This document shows positions 10,801 through 18,822 of a stretch of DNA of 52,791 nucleotides, in pieces. Within the stretch, counting starts at the first letter, position 1. Each line of letters begins with the position of its first letter. Position numbers and translations under genes: made by a program. Below the pieces are notes generated by a model. It saw only the letters and a program-made list of their open reading frames with translations, searched no databases and was not told the DNA's origin. The stretch is taken from contig CAIZIT010000058.1 in the NCBI GenBank assembly GCA_903933115.1, positions 1 to 52,791 of the forward strand, written 5' to 3'. This DNA comes from an uncultured Burkholderiales bacterium (GTDB lineage Bacteria; Pseudomonadota; Gammaproteobacteria; Burkholderiales; Burkholderiaceae_C).

Positions 10801-10941
10801 AGCTTGAAACGATTCAAAGACGATGCCAAAGAGGTTAAAGAGAACTTTGAGTGCGGCTTGAACATCAAGGGCTACAACGACATCAATGAAGGAGACCAAT
10901 TGGAGTTCTTTGAGATCAAGGAAATTGCCAGAACACTTTGA
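7873..10941 (+). CDS. infB: Translation initiation factor IF-2
   Basis: IF-2 is the GTPase that brings initiator tRNA to the 30S subunit and promotes subunit joining. The 1022-residue protein has an IF2_N domain at the start ([20 protein letters not shown]), a long charged Ala/Glu/Lys-rich linker (about 60-430), a second IF2_N domain (about 446-495), then the G domain. G1 is GHVDHGKT at residues 531-538, followed by DTPGHEAF and NKIDKPEAN. The C-terminal domains follow without a break. It is long because of the linker, as in other betaproteobacteria. No internal starts for shorter forms were assigned. Confidence 0.98.
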   Translation: MTSTTVAEFAKELKKTTQVLLEQLNSAGVPKSSESDELTDTDKQKLLSSLQAAHGTAPVAPERKKITLVKKSTSEIKQADATGKARTIQVEVRKKRTFVQRDENEPAETPAAVSAAPQAPVSVIDQAELARREEEARRQAELIRRQEEELAQKRLERQEQEAKNLKEAKARAESQANLANEAAASRKTVDQQDAKLGSEAVTNTAPETELGAASGLSLASTQALDKLVTTKAESNKKTPAKASEATGTKDTIAAEETTALIDENDQSELAQAARAAKEELDRQLASAKAAAEEEAARAKDLEARRKIALDEAEAIRHMMSTPKKVAVPFKKEEPKTAKASEDGKGAIKGTLHKPAQAPGTSTAAKPAPSATASKDGKEVKSAKLSSSWADEQAKKKEIKTRGDTSAGNSRNAWRGGPKGRRDRDRDEPQVPQAPVEARVIEVHVPETITVAELAHKMAVKASEVIKHLMKLGQMVTINQPLDQDTAMIVVEEMGHKAIIAALDDPEAFTEEENSATQAPSLARAPVVTVMGHVDHGKTSLLDYIRRAKVASGEAGGITQHIGAYHVETNRGMISFLDTPGHEAFTAMRARGAQATDIVILVVAADDGVMPQTKEAIKHAKAAGVPIVVAMNKIDKPEANVERLKSELVAEEVVPEEFGGDSPFIGVSAKTGQGVDDLLEQVLLQAEVLELKAPVEAMAKGLVIEAKLDKGRGPVATILVQSGTLNVGDVVLAGQTFGRVRAMLDENGKPIKSAGPSIPVEIQGLTEVPQAGDEFMVMSDERRAREIATYRAGKFRNTKLAKQQASKLENMFTDMTQGEMKLLPIIVKADVQGSQEALSASLLKLSTDEVKVQMVYAAVGGISESDVNLAIASKAVIIGFNTRADAGARKLAENNGVEIRYYNIIYDAVDELKSAMSGMLTPDKKEEVIGSAEIRQVFRVSKIGSIAGCMVTSGVIRRTAKLRLLRDNVVIFTGELESLKRFKDDAKEVKENFECGLNIKGYNDINEGDQLEFFEIKEIARTL

Positions 10942-10970
10942 CATGAGACGATGGGTTGGGCTTGAGAGGT

Positions 10971-11012
10971 GAGAAAAAGCGAGGAAAAAAGCGATAAGAA
11001 GCGAGAAAAAGC
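10971..11012 (+). repeat. Imperfect purine-rich repeat, 10-12 bp units x4
   Basis: Four consecutive units read GAGAAAAAGC, GAGGAAAAAAGC, GATAAGAAGC and GAGAAAAAGC. They start 29 nt after the infB stop codon. Confidence 0.7.
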
Positions 11013-11030
11013 GGTGCTTCTTTCGCTTGC

Positions 11031-11174
11031 AGCAGATCAGCTCATGAGTGGATCTGCTGGTGCTCACCCTGAGGAGCTGCAAGCATGAGGGCGTCAGCAT
11101 CAAAGGAAATGCGCTCGGTGTTCAGGCACCGTGAGCTTGTTTTGACGGATGATTGAGCAGATCATTCCTGCTCA
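11031..11174 (+). other. Three hairpins upstream of rbfA
   Basis: The stems are AGCAGATC/GATCTGCT (11031-11038 with 11051-11058), CGGTG/CACCG (11116-11120 with 11127-11131, extendable to GCT/AGC around a bulge) and TGAGCAG/CTGCTCA (11154-11160 with 11168-11174). None is followed by a T-run, so they are not plain intrinsic terminators. They could be mRNA processing sites, a Rho-dependent end or a small RNA; the sequence does not decide. Confidence 0.45.
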
Positions 11175-11268
11175 CCTTGATGCGGTTGATCTTCTGGCTT
11201 CTTGAACCCCATTCGCCTTTCGCCCTTGCGGCATGATAACTTGTTCAGCCCATTCGACTGTCTTTGAG

Positions 11269-11297
11269 TTGTCATGACCATTAACGATACTTTTATT
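11269..11297 (+). promoter_or_regulatory. Possible internal promoter for rbfA-truB-typA
   Basis: TTGTCA (11269-11274) and TTTATT (11292-11297) are 17 nt apart, about 50 nt before rbfA. Match to the consensus is partial. Confidence 0.3.
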
Positions 11298-11348
11298 AAA
11301 GAGAAACAACGAGTCCACCCTGTGATGATGGGGTTTGAACTGTAGAAG

Positions 11349-11714
11349 ATGCGTAAAAAGACCAATAGCAACCGAAGCTTTAAAGTTTCCGATCAAATTC
11401 AGCGTGACTTGTCTGAGTTGATAGCGCGCGAGTTGAAAGATCCGAGAGTGGGTATGGTGACACTCCAAGGCGTGGAGGTCACGCCCGACTACGCCCACGC
11501 CAAGGTGTATTTCAGCGTGCTCAATGGGGATCCCGTTTTGTGCGCTGAAGGCTTGAACCAAGCGGCTGGTTTCTTGCGCAATGGACTATTCAAGCGACTT
11601 CAAATTCACACCGTTCCGACCCTGCATTTTTTCTACGACAAGACGCCTGAACATGCTGCGGCCCTGAACGCTTTGATTCACAAAGCTTTGTTGGAAAAGG
11701 CCAAGGACGATTGA
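11349..11714 (+). CDS. rbfA: 30S ribosome-binding factor RbfA
   Basis: RbfA is a small KH-like protein that binds immature 30S subunits and helps mature the 5' end of 16S rRNA. The 121-residue product has the expected family layout: N-terminal [20 protein letters not shown], the central [20 protein letters not shown] strands, and the C-terminal [19 protein letters not shown]. Length is normal. No clear Shine-Dalgarno stands before the ATG. Its function fits with RimP upstream and TruB downstream, but it is separated from infB by a long structured gap, so it may be transcribed partly from its own promoter. Confidence 0.96.
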   Translation: MRKKTNSNRSFKVSDQIQRDLSELIARELKDPRVGMVTLQGVEVTPDYAHAKVYFSVLNGDPVLCAEGLNQAAGFLRNGLFKRLQIHTVPTLHFFYDKTPEHAAALNALIHKALLEKAKDD

Positions 11715-11802
11715 TTCTTTGAGCCACTCCTCCTAGAGCGTTCAACCCTTTTCGTTATCAAAAAAACATTTTCAACAAGACCCTATTTTTTTAAGCCCCT
11801 TC

Positions 11803-13035
11803 ATGAGCATCCATCCCTCTTCATCTGCGCTGACTTCTGTAGCCCCTGTGCTGCAAGCTCAAGTGCACGCCGATGAAAATGCTCTTGATGCACTTTCGGC
11901 TGCTACTGGACGAACCAGCTCTCCTTCGGTTAAAAAATCAAAAAAGCCACAAATCAAAATCAAAAGACGTCCCGTACACGGTGTGTTGTTGATTGACAAG
12001 CCCCTAGGTGCCTCCAGCAACCAAGTGCTCCAACGCGTCAAATGGTTGCTGAAGGCTGAAAAAGCCGGTCACACCGGGACCTTGGACCCCTTGGCCAGTG
12101 GCGTATTGCCCATTTGCCTGGGCGCAGCGACCAAATTCAGTCAATTGCACTTGGATTCGAACAAGACGTATTTGGCCATTGCACGTTTGGGTCAGAACAC
12201 GAGCACCGCAGATGCTGAAGGGGTGATCACCTCCGCCACCGATGCCAGTGCTCTCGATTTGACAGCTGCTGCTTTGCTGGACGTCCAAAAGACCTTCACA
12301 GGCCAGATCGAGCAAACCCCTCCGATGTACAGCGCTTTGAAAGTCGACGGCAAAGCCCTTTATGACTACGCCAGAGCTGGCATCGAGCTTGAAGTCAAGC
12401 CCCGTGAGGTGCGCATTCACGCCATCGAAATGACGGAGTTCAAGTCCTTGGAGGACTTGGGACGGTTGAGCCCTTTGGCGCATTGGAAGTTGGCAGACCA
12501 AGATGTGGCAGCACTGACCGATGAAAAGAACTTGCTGACGGAGCAAACGACGCATGGAGCCCAAGTGGGGACGTCGATGAAGACCCGTGCTTTGGCCATC
12601 AAAGTCACTTGCTCCAAGGGCACCTACATTCGCACGCTCGCTCAAGACATTGGTAAGCACTTGGGCGTGGGTGCCCATTTGGTCTATTTGAGAAGAACGG
12701 CCAGTGGAGATTTCTCCATCGATGAGTGCATGGACTTGGAAGCCTTTGAGTTGCTCACCCAAGAGCCCCGCTCGGCGTTGACCTCAGGCAGCATCAAGCC
12801 CATCCAGTGTTTGCTGAGCGAGCACGAGCCCATCGTGTTGAATGAAAAAGATTGTGCTAAATTTTTAAGCGGTATGAGAAGAAGCGGCGAGTGGCGAGAC
12901 ATCGACCGCGTTGCTGTTTACGCTCAAAACCCAACAGTTTTACTCGGTAGTGCGCACACCAAGGGGGGTGAATTGATCCCCGATAGGCTACTGAATCCCC
13001 TAGAGATCAATTCCATTTTAGAGAGTTTGTTATGA
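11803..13035 (+). CDS. truB: tRNA pseudouridine(55) synthase TruB
   Basis: TruB makes pseudouridine 55 in the T-loop of tRNAs. The catalytic aspartate is D95 in AGHTGTLDPLASGVLP, and KGTYIRTLAQDIG marks the conserved second half. At 410 residues it is longer than the usual 300-330: there is a Ser/Ala- and Lys-rich N-terminal extension (about 1-55) and an insertion of nearly 50 residues (about 214-261) before the KVTCSKGTYIR strand. A start inside the extension is possible; ATG 11803 has no good Shine-Dalgarno, and no better start is evident. The stop codon overlaps the typA start (ATGA), so translation is likely coupled. Confidence 0.94.
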   Translation: MSIHPSSSALTSVAPVLQAQVHADENALDALSAATGRTSSPSVKKSKKPQIKIKRRPVHGVLLIDKPLGASSNQVLQRVKWLLKAEKAGHTGTLDPLASGVLPICLGAATKFSQLHLDSNKTYLAIARLGQNTSTADAEGVITSATDASALDLTAAALLDVQKTFTGQIEQTPPMYSALKVDGKALYDYARAGIELEVKPREVRIHAIEMTEFKSLEDLGRLSPLAHWKLADQDVAALTDEKNLLTEQTTHGAQVGTSMKTRALAIKVTCSKGTYIRTLAQDIGKHLGVGAHLVYLRRTASGDFSIDECMDLEAFELLTQEPRSALTSGSIKPIQCLLSEHEPIVLNEKDCAKFLSGMRRSGEWRDIDRVAVYAQNPTVLLGSAHTKGGELIPDRLLNPLEINSILESLL

Positions 13036-14858
13036 GTCTTCCCATTCGAAATATTGCCATCATTGCCCACGTTGACCACGGTAAAACCACCATGGTTGAT
13101 CAATTGCTCCGCCAGTCTGGCACTTTTGCCGACCACGAAAAAGTGGTCGATACGGTGATGGACAACAACGCCATCGAGAGAGAGCGTGGCATCACCATTT
13201 TGGCCAAAAATTGTGCTGTGAGCTGGAAGGGCACCCACATCAACATCGTGGACACCCCTGGTCACGCGGACTTTGGTGGTGAGGTCGAGCGCGCATTGTC
13301 CATGGTCGATGGTGTGGTGCTCTTGATCGATGCACAAGAAGGCCCCATGCCACAAACTCGATTTGTGACCAAAAAAGCCTTGGCCTTGGGTTTGAGGCCC
13401 ATTTTGGTGGTCAACAAAGTGGACAAACCTGGTGCGAACCCCGATATGGTGGTGAACCAAGCGTTTGACCTTTTTGACAAATTGGGCGCGACCGATGAAC
13501 AGTTGGATTTCCCTGTGGTGTATGCCTCCGGCATCAACGGCTGGAGCTCCTTGGAAGAGGGTGCACCGGGTGAGCAGTGGGGTCCTGATATGTCCGCACT
13601 TTTTGACACCATTTTGAAGCACGTGCCTGCTCAAAAGGGTGACCCCACAGCGCCTTTACAGTTGCAAATTTCAGCCCTCGACTTCTCGACCTTCGTGGGT
13701 CGCATTGGTGTAGGCCGCATCAGCCAAGGCACCATCAAGCCTTTGACCGATGTGATGGTCATGGAAGGGCCCGATGGCAAGAGCTTCAAGGGCCGGATCA
13801 ACCAAGTGTTGAAGTTCCAGGGCTTGGACCGCGTTCAAGTGACCGAGGCTGGCCCTGGTGACATCGTCTTGATCAACGGCATTGCCGACATTGGCATTGG
13901 TGTGACGATCACGGACTTGCAAAACCCAGTGGCGCTGCCCATGCTCAAAGTCGATGAGCCCACACTCACCATGAACTTTTGCGTCAACACCAGCCCCTTG
14001 GCCGGTCGTGAAGGCAAGTTCGTCACCAGCCGTCAGTTGTGGGACCGCTTGCAAAAAGAGCTCCAACACAATGTGGCCTTGAAGGTCAACGAAACCGATG
14101 AAGAGGGAGTGTTTGAGGTGATGGGTCGTGGTGAATTGCACTTGACCATTTTGCTGGAGAACATGCGCCGTGAAGGCTACGAGATGGGGGTGTCCAAGCC
14201 TCGCGTGGTGTTCAAGGAGATCAATGGCGAGCGTCATGAGCCCATTGAGATGGTCACCGCTGACATTGAAGAGCAGCACCAAGGTGGCGTCATGCAAGCC
14301 CTTGGAGAGCGAAAAGGCGAGTTGGTGAACATGGTGCCCGATGGCCGTGGACGCGTGCGTTTGGAGTACCGCATTCCAGCTAGGGGTTTGATTGGTTTTA
14401 CCAATGAGTTTTTGAACTTGACCCGTGGCTCTGGACTGATCTCCAACATCTTTGATGGCTATGAGCCCCATAAGGGTGAGATCGGTGGAAGAAAGAATGG
14501 CGTGTTGATCTCCATGGACGATGGTGAAATCTTCACCTACGCCTTGGGCAAACTCGATGACCGTGGTCGCATGTTCGTCAAAGCCAATGATCCGGTTTAC
14601 GAAGGCATGATTGTGGGTATCCACAGCCGTGACAACGATTTGGTGGTCAACGCCACCCGAACCAAACAATTGACCAACTTCAGGGTCTCGGGCAAAGAGG
14701 ACGCGATCAAGATCACGCCGCCCATCGACTTGACACTGGAGTACGGTGTGGAGTTCATCGATGACGATGAATTGGTAGAAATCACGCCCAAGAGCATTCG
14801 TTTGAGAAAACGTTTCTTGAAAGAGCACGAGAGAAAGCGTTCCACACGTGCTTCTTGA
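13032..14858 (+). CDS. typA: Translational GTPase TypA/BipA
   Basis: TypA is an EF-G-like GTPase that acts on ribosomes, mainly in 50S assembly and under stress or cold. The 608-residue protein has G1 at 12-19 (AHVDHGKT), the G2 region RERGITI, G3 DTPGHADF and G4 NKVDKPGA, followed by the EF-G-like domains and the TypA-specific C-terminal domain (PARGLIGFTNEFLNLTRGSG and onwards). Length matches the family. It starts within an ATGA overlap with truB, and a strong terminator follows at 14896-14931, so it is the last gene of the block. Confidence 0.97.
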   Translation: MSLPIRNIAIIAHVDHGKTTMVDQLLRQSGTFADHEKVVDTVMDNNAIERERGITILAKNCAVSWKGTHINIVDTPGHADFGGEVERALSMVDGVVLLIDAQEGPMPQTRFVTKKALALGLRPILVVNKVDKPGANPDMVVNQAFDLFDKLGATDEQLDFPVVYASGINGWSSLEEGAPGEQWGPDMSALFDTILKHVPAQKGDPTAPLQLQISALDFSTFVGRIGVGRISQGTIKPLTDVMVMEGPDGKSFKGRINQVLKFQGLDRVQVTEAGPGDIVLINGIADIGIGVTITDLQNPVALPMLKVDEPTLTMNFCVNTSPLAGREGKFVTSRQLWDRLQKELQHNVALKVNETDEEGVFEVMGRGELHLTILLENMRREGYEMGVSKPRVVFKEINGERHEPIEMVTADIEEQHQGGVMQALGERKGELVNMVPDGRGRVRLEYRIPARGLIGFTNEFLNLTRGSGLISNIFDGYEPHKGEIGGRKNGVLISMDDGEIFTYALGKLDDRGRMFVKANDPVYEGMIVGIHSRDNDLVVNATRTKQLTNFRVSGKEDAIKITPPIDLTLEYGVEFIDDDELVEITPKSIRLRKRFLKEHERKRSTRAS

Positions 14859-14895
14859 TTAGAAGCACTTTCGAAGAAAAGTCTCTTGTGTGAAG

Positions 14896-14931
14896 AAGGG
14901 GCACTTGCTGTTAGGGCGAGTGCCCCTTTTT
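14896..14931 (+). terminator. Intrinsic terminator after typA
   Basis: A perfect 10-bp stem AAGGGGCACT/AGTGCCCCTT (14896-14905 with 14919-14928, 13-base loop) is followed by T-rich sequence. It ends the rimP-to-typA transcription unit. Confidence 0.85.
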
Positions 14932-15016
14932 CCTTTTGAAGAGGAGAGGTATGAATCTCGATCGTCTGTGAGAGCTCTGACCCAGATCTCAGAAAATGAA
15001 TATTTTAGAACTCATA

Positions 15017-15033
15017 AGCACCAATACAGTGCA
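15017..15033 (+). promoter_or_regulatory. NtrC-like palindrome 1 upstream of amtB
   Basis: The site has half-sites GCAC and GTGC separated by seven bases (15018-15032), the same geometry as NtrC enhancer sites in enterobacteria. It lies about 130 nt before the amtB start in AT-rich sequence. Binding is inferred, not shown. Confidence 0.5.
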
Positions 15034-15098
15034 AATAAATATGTCGAATTTTTTTACGGTGAATTAAATAGGTAACAATTTAAGATTTAAAATAATAT

Positions 15099-15115
15099 TT
15101 CACCACTTCGGTGCA
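15099..15115 (+). promoter_or_regulatory. NtrC-like palindrome 2 upstream of amtB
   Basis: TCAC-N7-GTGC (15100-15114) is the same geometry with one mismatch in the left half. Its centre is 82 bp from that of the first site, close to eight helical turns. I found no -24/-12 sigma-54 promoter (GG-N10-GC) next to it, which weakens the NtrC reading. Confidence 0.4.
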
Positions 15116-15159
15116 ATTTATACACAATCAACCTCTTTAAACGCACCAATTAAGACAAT

Positions 15160-16365
15160 ATGGACGCTTACAAAACTGCAATCGACGGACTCTTCATCAT
15201 GTTAGGCGCCATTATGGTGCTGGCCATGCATGCGGGTTTCGCCTTTTTAGAGCTGGGAACGGTTCGGGAGAAGAATCAGGTCAATGCTTTGGTCAAAATT
15301 TTGATGGATTTTGCCGTCTCCACCATTGCCTATTTCTTCATCGGCTACGGGCTGGCCTATGGGGTTGGATTTTGGGACTCGGCCACCGTGCTGGCCGATA
15401 AAAATGGTTTTGAGTTGGTCAAGTTCTTCTTTTTACTGACTTTTGCTGCGGCCATTCCCGCGATCATCTCCGGTGGCATTGCCGAGCGGGCCAAATTCAA
15501 TCCCCAAATGATTGCCACTTTTATCTTGGTGGGTTTTTTGTACCCCTTCTTTGAAGGCATTGCATGGAATCAGCATTATGGTTTCCAAGCTTGGCTCAAA
15601 GCCGTTTATGGCCAAGAGTTCCATGACTTCGCGGGCTCTGTGGTCGTGCATGCATTTGGGGGCTGGATTGCATTGCCCGCGGTGCTCCTCTTAGGGGCCC
15701 GTTATGGTCGCTACGCCAAGGACGGTCGCATCAGTGCACACCCCCCATCCAACATCCCCTTTTTGGCCTTGGGCGCTTGGATTTTGAGTGTGGGTTGGTT
15801 TGGCTTTAACGTGATGAGTGCGCAAACCATCGACAAAATGAGTGGTCTGGTGGCCATGAACTCCCTGATGGCCATGGTGGGCGGCACTTTGGCCGCTTGG
15901 TGGGCGGGCAAGAACGACCCAGGCTTTGTCTACAACGGTCCCTTGGCAGGTCTGGTTGCTGTGTGTGCAGGCTCCGATCTCATGCATCCATTGGGCGCGT
16001 TGGTGGTGGGTGCTGTGGCAGGGGTGCTTTTTGTCAAGCTCTTCACCATCGAGCAAAACGTCTGGAAAATTGATGACGTCTTGGGCGTGTGGCCCCTCCA
16101 TGGGGTGTGTGGTCTTTGGGGCGGTGTGGCAGCAGGCATCTTTGGCCAAACCGAATTGGGTGGCTTGGGCGGGGTGTCGATCTACTCGCAATTGATCGGC
16201 ACCGCTTTCGGAGTCAGCATCGCCCTGCTGGGTGGGTATGTGGTCTATGGGGCACTGCGAGCCCTTTGCGGCCTAAAACTGACCGAGGAAGAGGAACACA
16301 ACGGTGCCGACTTGACCATTCACCATGTGAGTGCAACACCTGGCAAAGAAAACAGTTGGAGTTGA
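15160..16365 (+). CDS. amtB: Ammonium transporter AmtB
   Basis: This inner-membrane channel conducts ammonia/ammonium in the Amt/Mep/Rh family. The 401-residue protein has about eleven membrane segments and no separate signal peptide. The key residues are visible: D156 and twin histidine H164 (HDFAGSVVVHAFGG) and the second twin histidine H314 (GVWPLHGVCGLWGG). The C-terminal tail (LTEEEEHNGADL) is the part that responds to PII protein. No glnK lies next to it, unlike in many bacteria, but the PII-modifying enzyme gene glnD is 13 kb away. Two NtrC-like palindromes upstream suggest nitrogen control. Confidence 0.97.
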   Translation: MDAYKTAIDGLFIMLGAIMVLAMHAGFAFLELGTVREKNQVNALVKILMDFAVSTIAYFFIGYGLAYGVGFWDSATVLADKNGFELVKFFFLLTFAAAIPAIISGGIAERAKFNPQMIATFILVGFLYPFFEGIAWNQHYGFQAWLKAVYGQEFHDFAGSVVVHAFGGWIALPAVLLLGARYGRYAKDGRISAHPPSNIPFLALGAWILSVGWFGFNVMSAQTIDKMSGLVAMNSLMAMVGGTLAAWWAGKNDPGFVYNGPLAGLVAVCAGSDLMHPLGALVVGAVAGVLFVKLFTIEQNVWKIDDVLGVWPLHGVCGLWGGVAAGIFGQTELGGLGGVSIYSQLIGTAFGVSIALLGGYVVYGALRALCGLKLTEEEEHNGADLTIHHVSATPGKENSWS

Positions 16366-16386
16366 TGAAAAGTTGAGCTTGTGGGG

Positions 16387-16403
16387 AGGCTGCTGATCAG
16401 CCT
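16387..16403. terminator. Hairpin between convergent amtB and dioxygenase genes
   Basis: AGGCTG/CAGCCT with a five-base loop lies in the short convergent gap. There is no T-run on either side, so terminator activity is uncertain. Confidence 0.3.
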
Positions 16404-16445
16404 GCCCTCGACTCAAAAGAGCAGGGCGCCCAATGCCCACGCCCT

Positions 16446-17324
16446 TCAACTGGCCGCCAAGTTCGCCTCTGGCACATCGTTGAAGGTGGTCCGTCTGAGC
16501 TCTCTGCGTTGCGTCAAATCGTAGCGTCTTCCCCGGTGCAAAGTGCTTCGGTTGTCCCACATCACCATGTCTCCCACCTCCCACTCGTGGGTGTAGACAA
16601 AACGCCTTTGGGTGGCGTGCTCCAAGAGGTCGCTCAGAAAGATCCTGGCTTCAGCAATGGGCCAACCGATGATCTTGTGGGCGTGTACGCCCACAAACAA
16701 AACGGATCGTTTCGAACCTGGATGCTCGGTGATCAAGGGCCAAACGGCAGGCGGAATGGCCTTTTTTTGCTCATCCGTGTAGGCATCATCGCCAAGGAGG
16801 ATGCGCGTGTGAAGAGCGTAGTGCTCGGCACTCAAATCCTTCAGTTCTGCCTTCAACGCTTGGGGCAACTCGTCATGAGCGGCCCTCAAATCACAAAACT
16901 CCGTGTTCCCACCTTCGCTGGGGATCACCAAAGCGTGGAGCATGGAATAAGCGGCTCTTGGGGACATGAAGGAGCTGTCGGAGTGCCAGAGTTGGTTGGC
17001 AAAAGAGGACAAGTTTTTGGGCGAATCACGCCGATGAATTTGTCCATCCAAATCCACGTTCGAGATGTCAATGAGCCGCTCATCGGGCAAACGCTCTTTT
17101 CTTTTAAAGACCCTCTTCAAACCAATGTCCAAGGGTCCAAAGGACTCAGAAAATGCGATTTGTTGCTCTTGACTCAAAGGTTGGTTCTTCCACACCAAAA
17201 CCGCATACTGGTTCATGGCGGCGTTGATCGCCTTGATGTCCTCATCTCTCAAGGCCTTTGTCAAATCGATGCCACTCGCTTGCGCGACAAATAAGGGGTG
17301 AAGGGGTTGGAGTTGGAGGGCCAT
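16446..17324 (-). CDS. TauD/TfdA family Fe(II)/2-oxoglutarate dioxygenase
   Basis: This enzyme hydroxylates an unknown substrate using Fe(II), 2-oxoglutarate and oxygen. The 292-residue length and the spacing of ligands closely follow TfdA, the 2,4-D dioxygenase: H114 and D116 (WHSDSSF) and H263 (STLHRGRRY) as metal ligands, R274 for the 2-oxoglutarate carboxylate, and T141 (GGNTEFCD). TfdA-like enzymes act on phenoxyacetates, taurine, alkyl sulfates and others, so the substrate cannot be named. It follows a Bug-type receptor gene on the same strand after 71 nt and probably forms a unit with it, which suggests an imported organic acid as substrate. Confidence 0.92.
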   Translation of the reverse strand: MALQLQPLHPLFVAQASGIDLTKALRDEDIKAINAAMNQYAVLVWKNQPLSQEQQIAFSESFGPLDIGLKRVFKRKERLPDERLIDISNVDLDGQIHRRDSPKNLSSFANQLWHSDSSFMSPRAAYSMLHALVIPSEGGNTEFCDLRAAHDELPQALKAELKDLSAEHYALHTRILLGDDAYTDEQKKAIPPAVWPLITEHPGSKRSVLFVGVHAHKIIGWPIAEARIFLSDLLEHATQRRFVYTHEWEVGDMVMWDNRSTLHRGRRYDLTQRRELRRTTFNDVPEANLAAS

Positions 17325-17395
17325 GGCAAGGGATTTTTGAATGAAGTAAAAAAAGAGTCGATGAAAATTTCAATCGTTAAAAGTAGTGGGTCGCC

Positions 17396-18442
17396 TCATT
17401 CGGGCTGGATTTTAGCGTCTGCGATCACCCGTGCCCATTTGCGAATTTCACTGGCGATGAACTGCTCAAAGACCTCGGGTTTAGAGGCCACGATCTCCAT
17501 GGCGAACTCGTCCGAGCGTTTCTTCAACTCCGGCATGGCCATCACTTTGGCAATATCGGTTTGGATTTTTTGCACGACCGCTACCGGTGTGCCCTTGGGC
17601 GCGATGAAGCCCAGCAAGGCATTGACATTGAAACCTGGGACATGCTCTTGCACGAGGGGGTAGTCGGTGTTGGCCAATTTTTTGTCCCCCAAGGTGGCGA
17701 TGACTTTCATGCGGCCTGCTTTGACATAGGGCATGACCGAGAGAAAGGGGTCCACGACCACATCGAGCCGTCCGCCAAGGAGCTCGGCGTGTGCTTGGGC
17801 ACTGCCTTTGAAAGGAATGTGCACGATGTCAAAGTTGGCACTGCGCTTTAAGAGCTCTGTGCCCAAGTGAGTGGTTGAGCCGGTGCCTGGGGTGCCGTAA
17901 CTGAGCGCTGTGGGATTTTTCTTGGCATAGGCAATCAACTCGGGCAGGGTGTTGAAAGGGGCATCAGGGCGAGCGACCATGGCCAGCTGAAGGTTGGCCA
18001 CCAAGGTGATGGGGGCAATGTCCTTGATGGAGTCGTAGGGCAGGGACTTTTGAAAGGAGGGGTTGACCACAAAAGCCGAATTGATCATCCCCAGGGTGTA
18101 GCCGTCGGGGGCACTTTTAGCGACATAGTCAACGCCAATGACCGTGCCCGCACCGGCCTTGTAATCGATGATCACGGGTTGGCCCCAAATCTCTTGGAGC
18201 TTTTGGCCGATCAATCGCCCCAAGGTGTCTGTGGGCCCACCGGGTGGAAAAGGAATGATCATTTTGACAGGCCCCTTGGGGTAGTCCATTGAGGGACTCG
18301 CTTTGTCCAGGTTGGCACCTTGGCTGCCCATGCTCCAAAGCACCATGCATCCCATGAGAGCCCAAAGACAGCACACGCGCGCTGCGATGGCTTTTAGGGA
18401 CGGAGATGAGGTGAAGGCAGGCGTTTTGATCGGGTGGTTCAT
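17396..18442 (-). CDS. Bug-family (TctC-like) periplasmic solute receptor
   Basis: Members of this large betaproteobacterial family bind small carboxylates in the periplasm, sometimes with TctAB membrane partners. I chose ATG 18442, which gives 348 residues with a signal-like N-terminus (hydrophobic stretch near 25-40 ending before ANLDKAS); a frame is open 49 codons further upstream but without a sensible signal. The family motifs VKMIIPFPPGGPTDTLGRLI, DYKAGAGTVIG and LSYGTPGTGSTTHL are present. No TctA/TctB genes are nearby, so it is an orphan receptor, as is common in Burkholderiales. Pairing with the dioxygenase downstream suggests an organic acid ligand. Confidence 0.93.
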   Translation of the reverse strand: MNHPIKTPAFTSSPSLKAIAARVCCLWALMGCMVLWSMGSQGANLDKASPSMDYPKGPVKMIIPFPPGGPTDTLGRLIGQKLQEIWGQPVIIDYKAGAGTVIGVDYVAKSAPDGYTLGMINSAFVVNPSFQKSLPYDSIKDIAPITLVANLQLAMVARPDAPFNTLPELIAYAKKNPTALSYGTPGTGSTTHLGTELLKRSANFDIVHIPFKGSAQAHAELLGGRLDVVVDPFLSVMPYVKAGRMKVIATLGDKKLANTDYPLVQEHVPGFNVNALLGFIAPKGTPVAVVQKIQTDIAKVMAMPELKKRSDEFAMEIVASKPEVFEQFIASEIRKWARVIADAKIQPE

Positions 18443-18822
18443 GGACGAGTCTTGGTGAGTGGGGAGGTTGGTGCAGAGGCTGGAGGGAAGGCTGGCGGTA
18501 ATGATGGCGGAGTATGGAGTCGTTTTGTCTTGAAGGGCATGCACATCTTGGAAGACCACATGGATCAAGGGATGGCCCAAGTGCTTCAAAAGCCCTCACA
18601 CCAAGTTTTGAAAGAAACCAAGAAGCAAAGCTAAGAAGCAAAGCTAAGAAGCGAAGCTAAGAAAAGAACCTATTTGTAAAATCTCAACGACAAACTTCTG
18701 GAATGATAAAAATTATTGCACAAAGTCTTTAACACGACACTTGCGGAAAACCTCTAGAGGCGCTGGCAAGACGACCAACGTTTTTAATCACATATACTTG
18801 AGTTTTTAAAGTTTGAAGACCC
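18443..18822. other. Divergent intergenic region (380 nt)
   Basis: This gap separates the Bug receptor from the divergent enoyl-CoA hydratase. It contains a 13-bp tandem repeat (18620-18658) and a 10-bp palindrome CCTCTAGAGG (18751-18760). TATACT at 18793-18798 may be a -10 box for the hydratase gene, but I see no matching -35. Confidence 0.5.
18620..18658 (+). repeat. 13-bp tandem repeat x3
   Basis: The unit AAGAAGCAAAGCT occurs three times in a row, with one base changed in the third copy. It lies in the divergent gap. Confidence 0.9.

Larger units (their letters stand above)
10942..11348. other. Structured 407-nt gap between infB and rbfA
   Basis: No protein gene is supported here. The gap holds purine-rich imperfect repeats (10971-11012), three hairpins (11031-11058, 11113-11135 and 11154-11174) and a possible promoter (11269-11297). 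In related operons rbfA usually follows infB closely, so the length is unusual. Confidence 0.6.

Noticed and set aside
13671..14828. Minus-strand frame of 385 residues
   Set aside because: Antisense to the clear typA gene and rich in His/Gln/Val as expected for a shadow.
15034..15159. Sigma-54 promoter for amtB
   Set aside because: I looked for GG-N10-GC between the NtrC-like sites and the start codon and found none.
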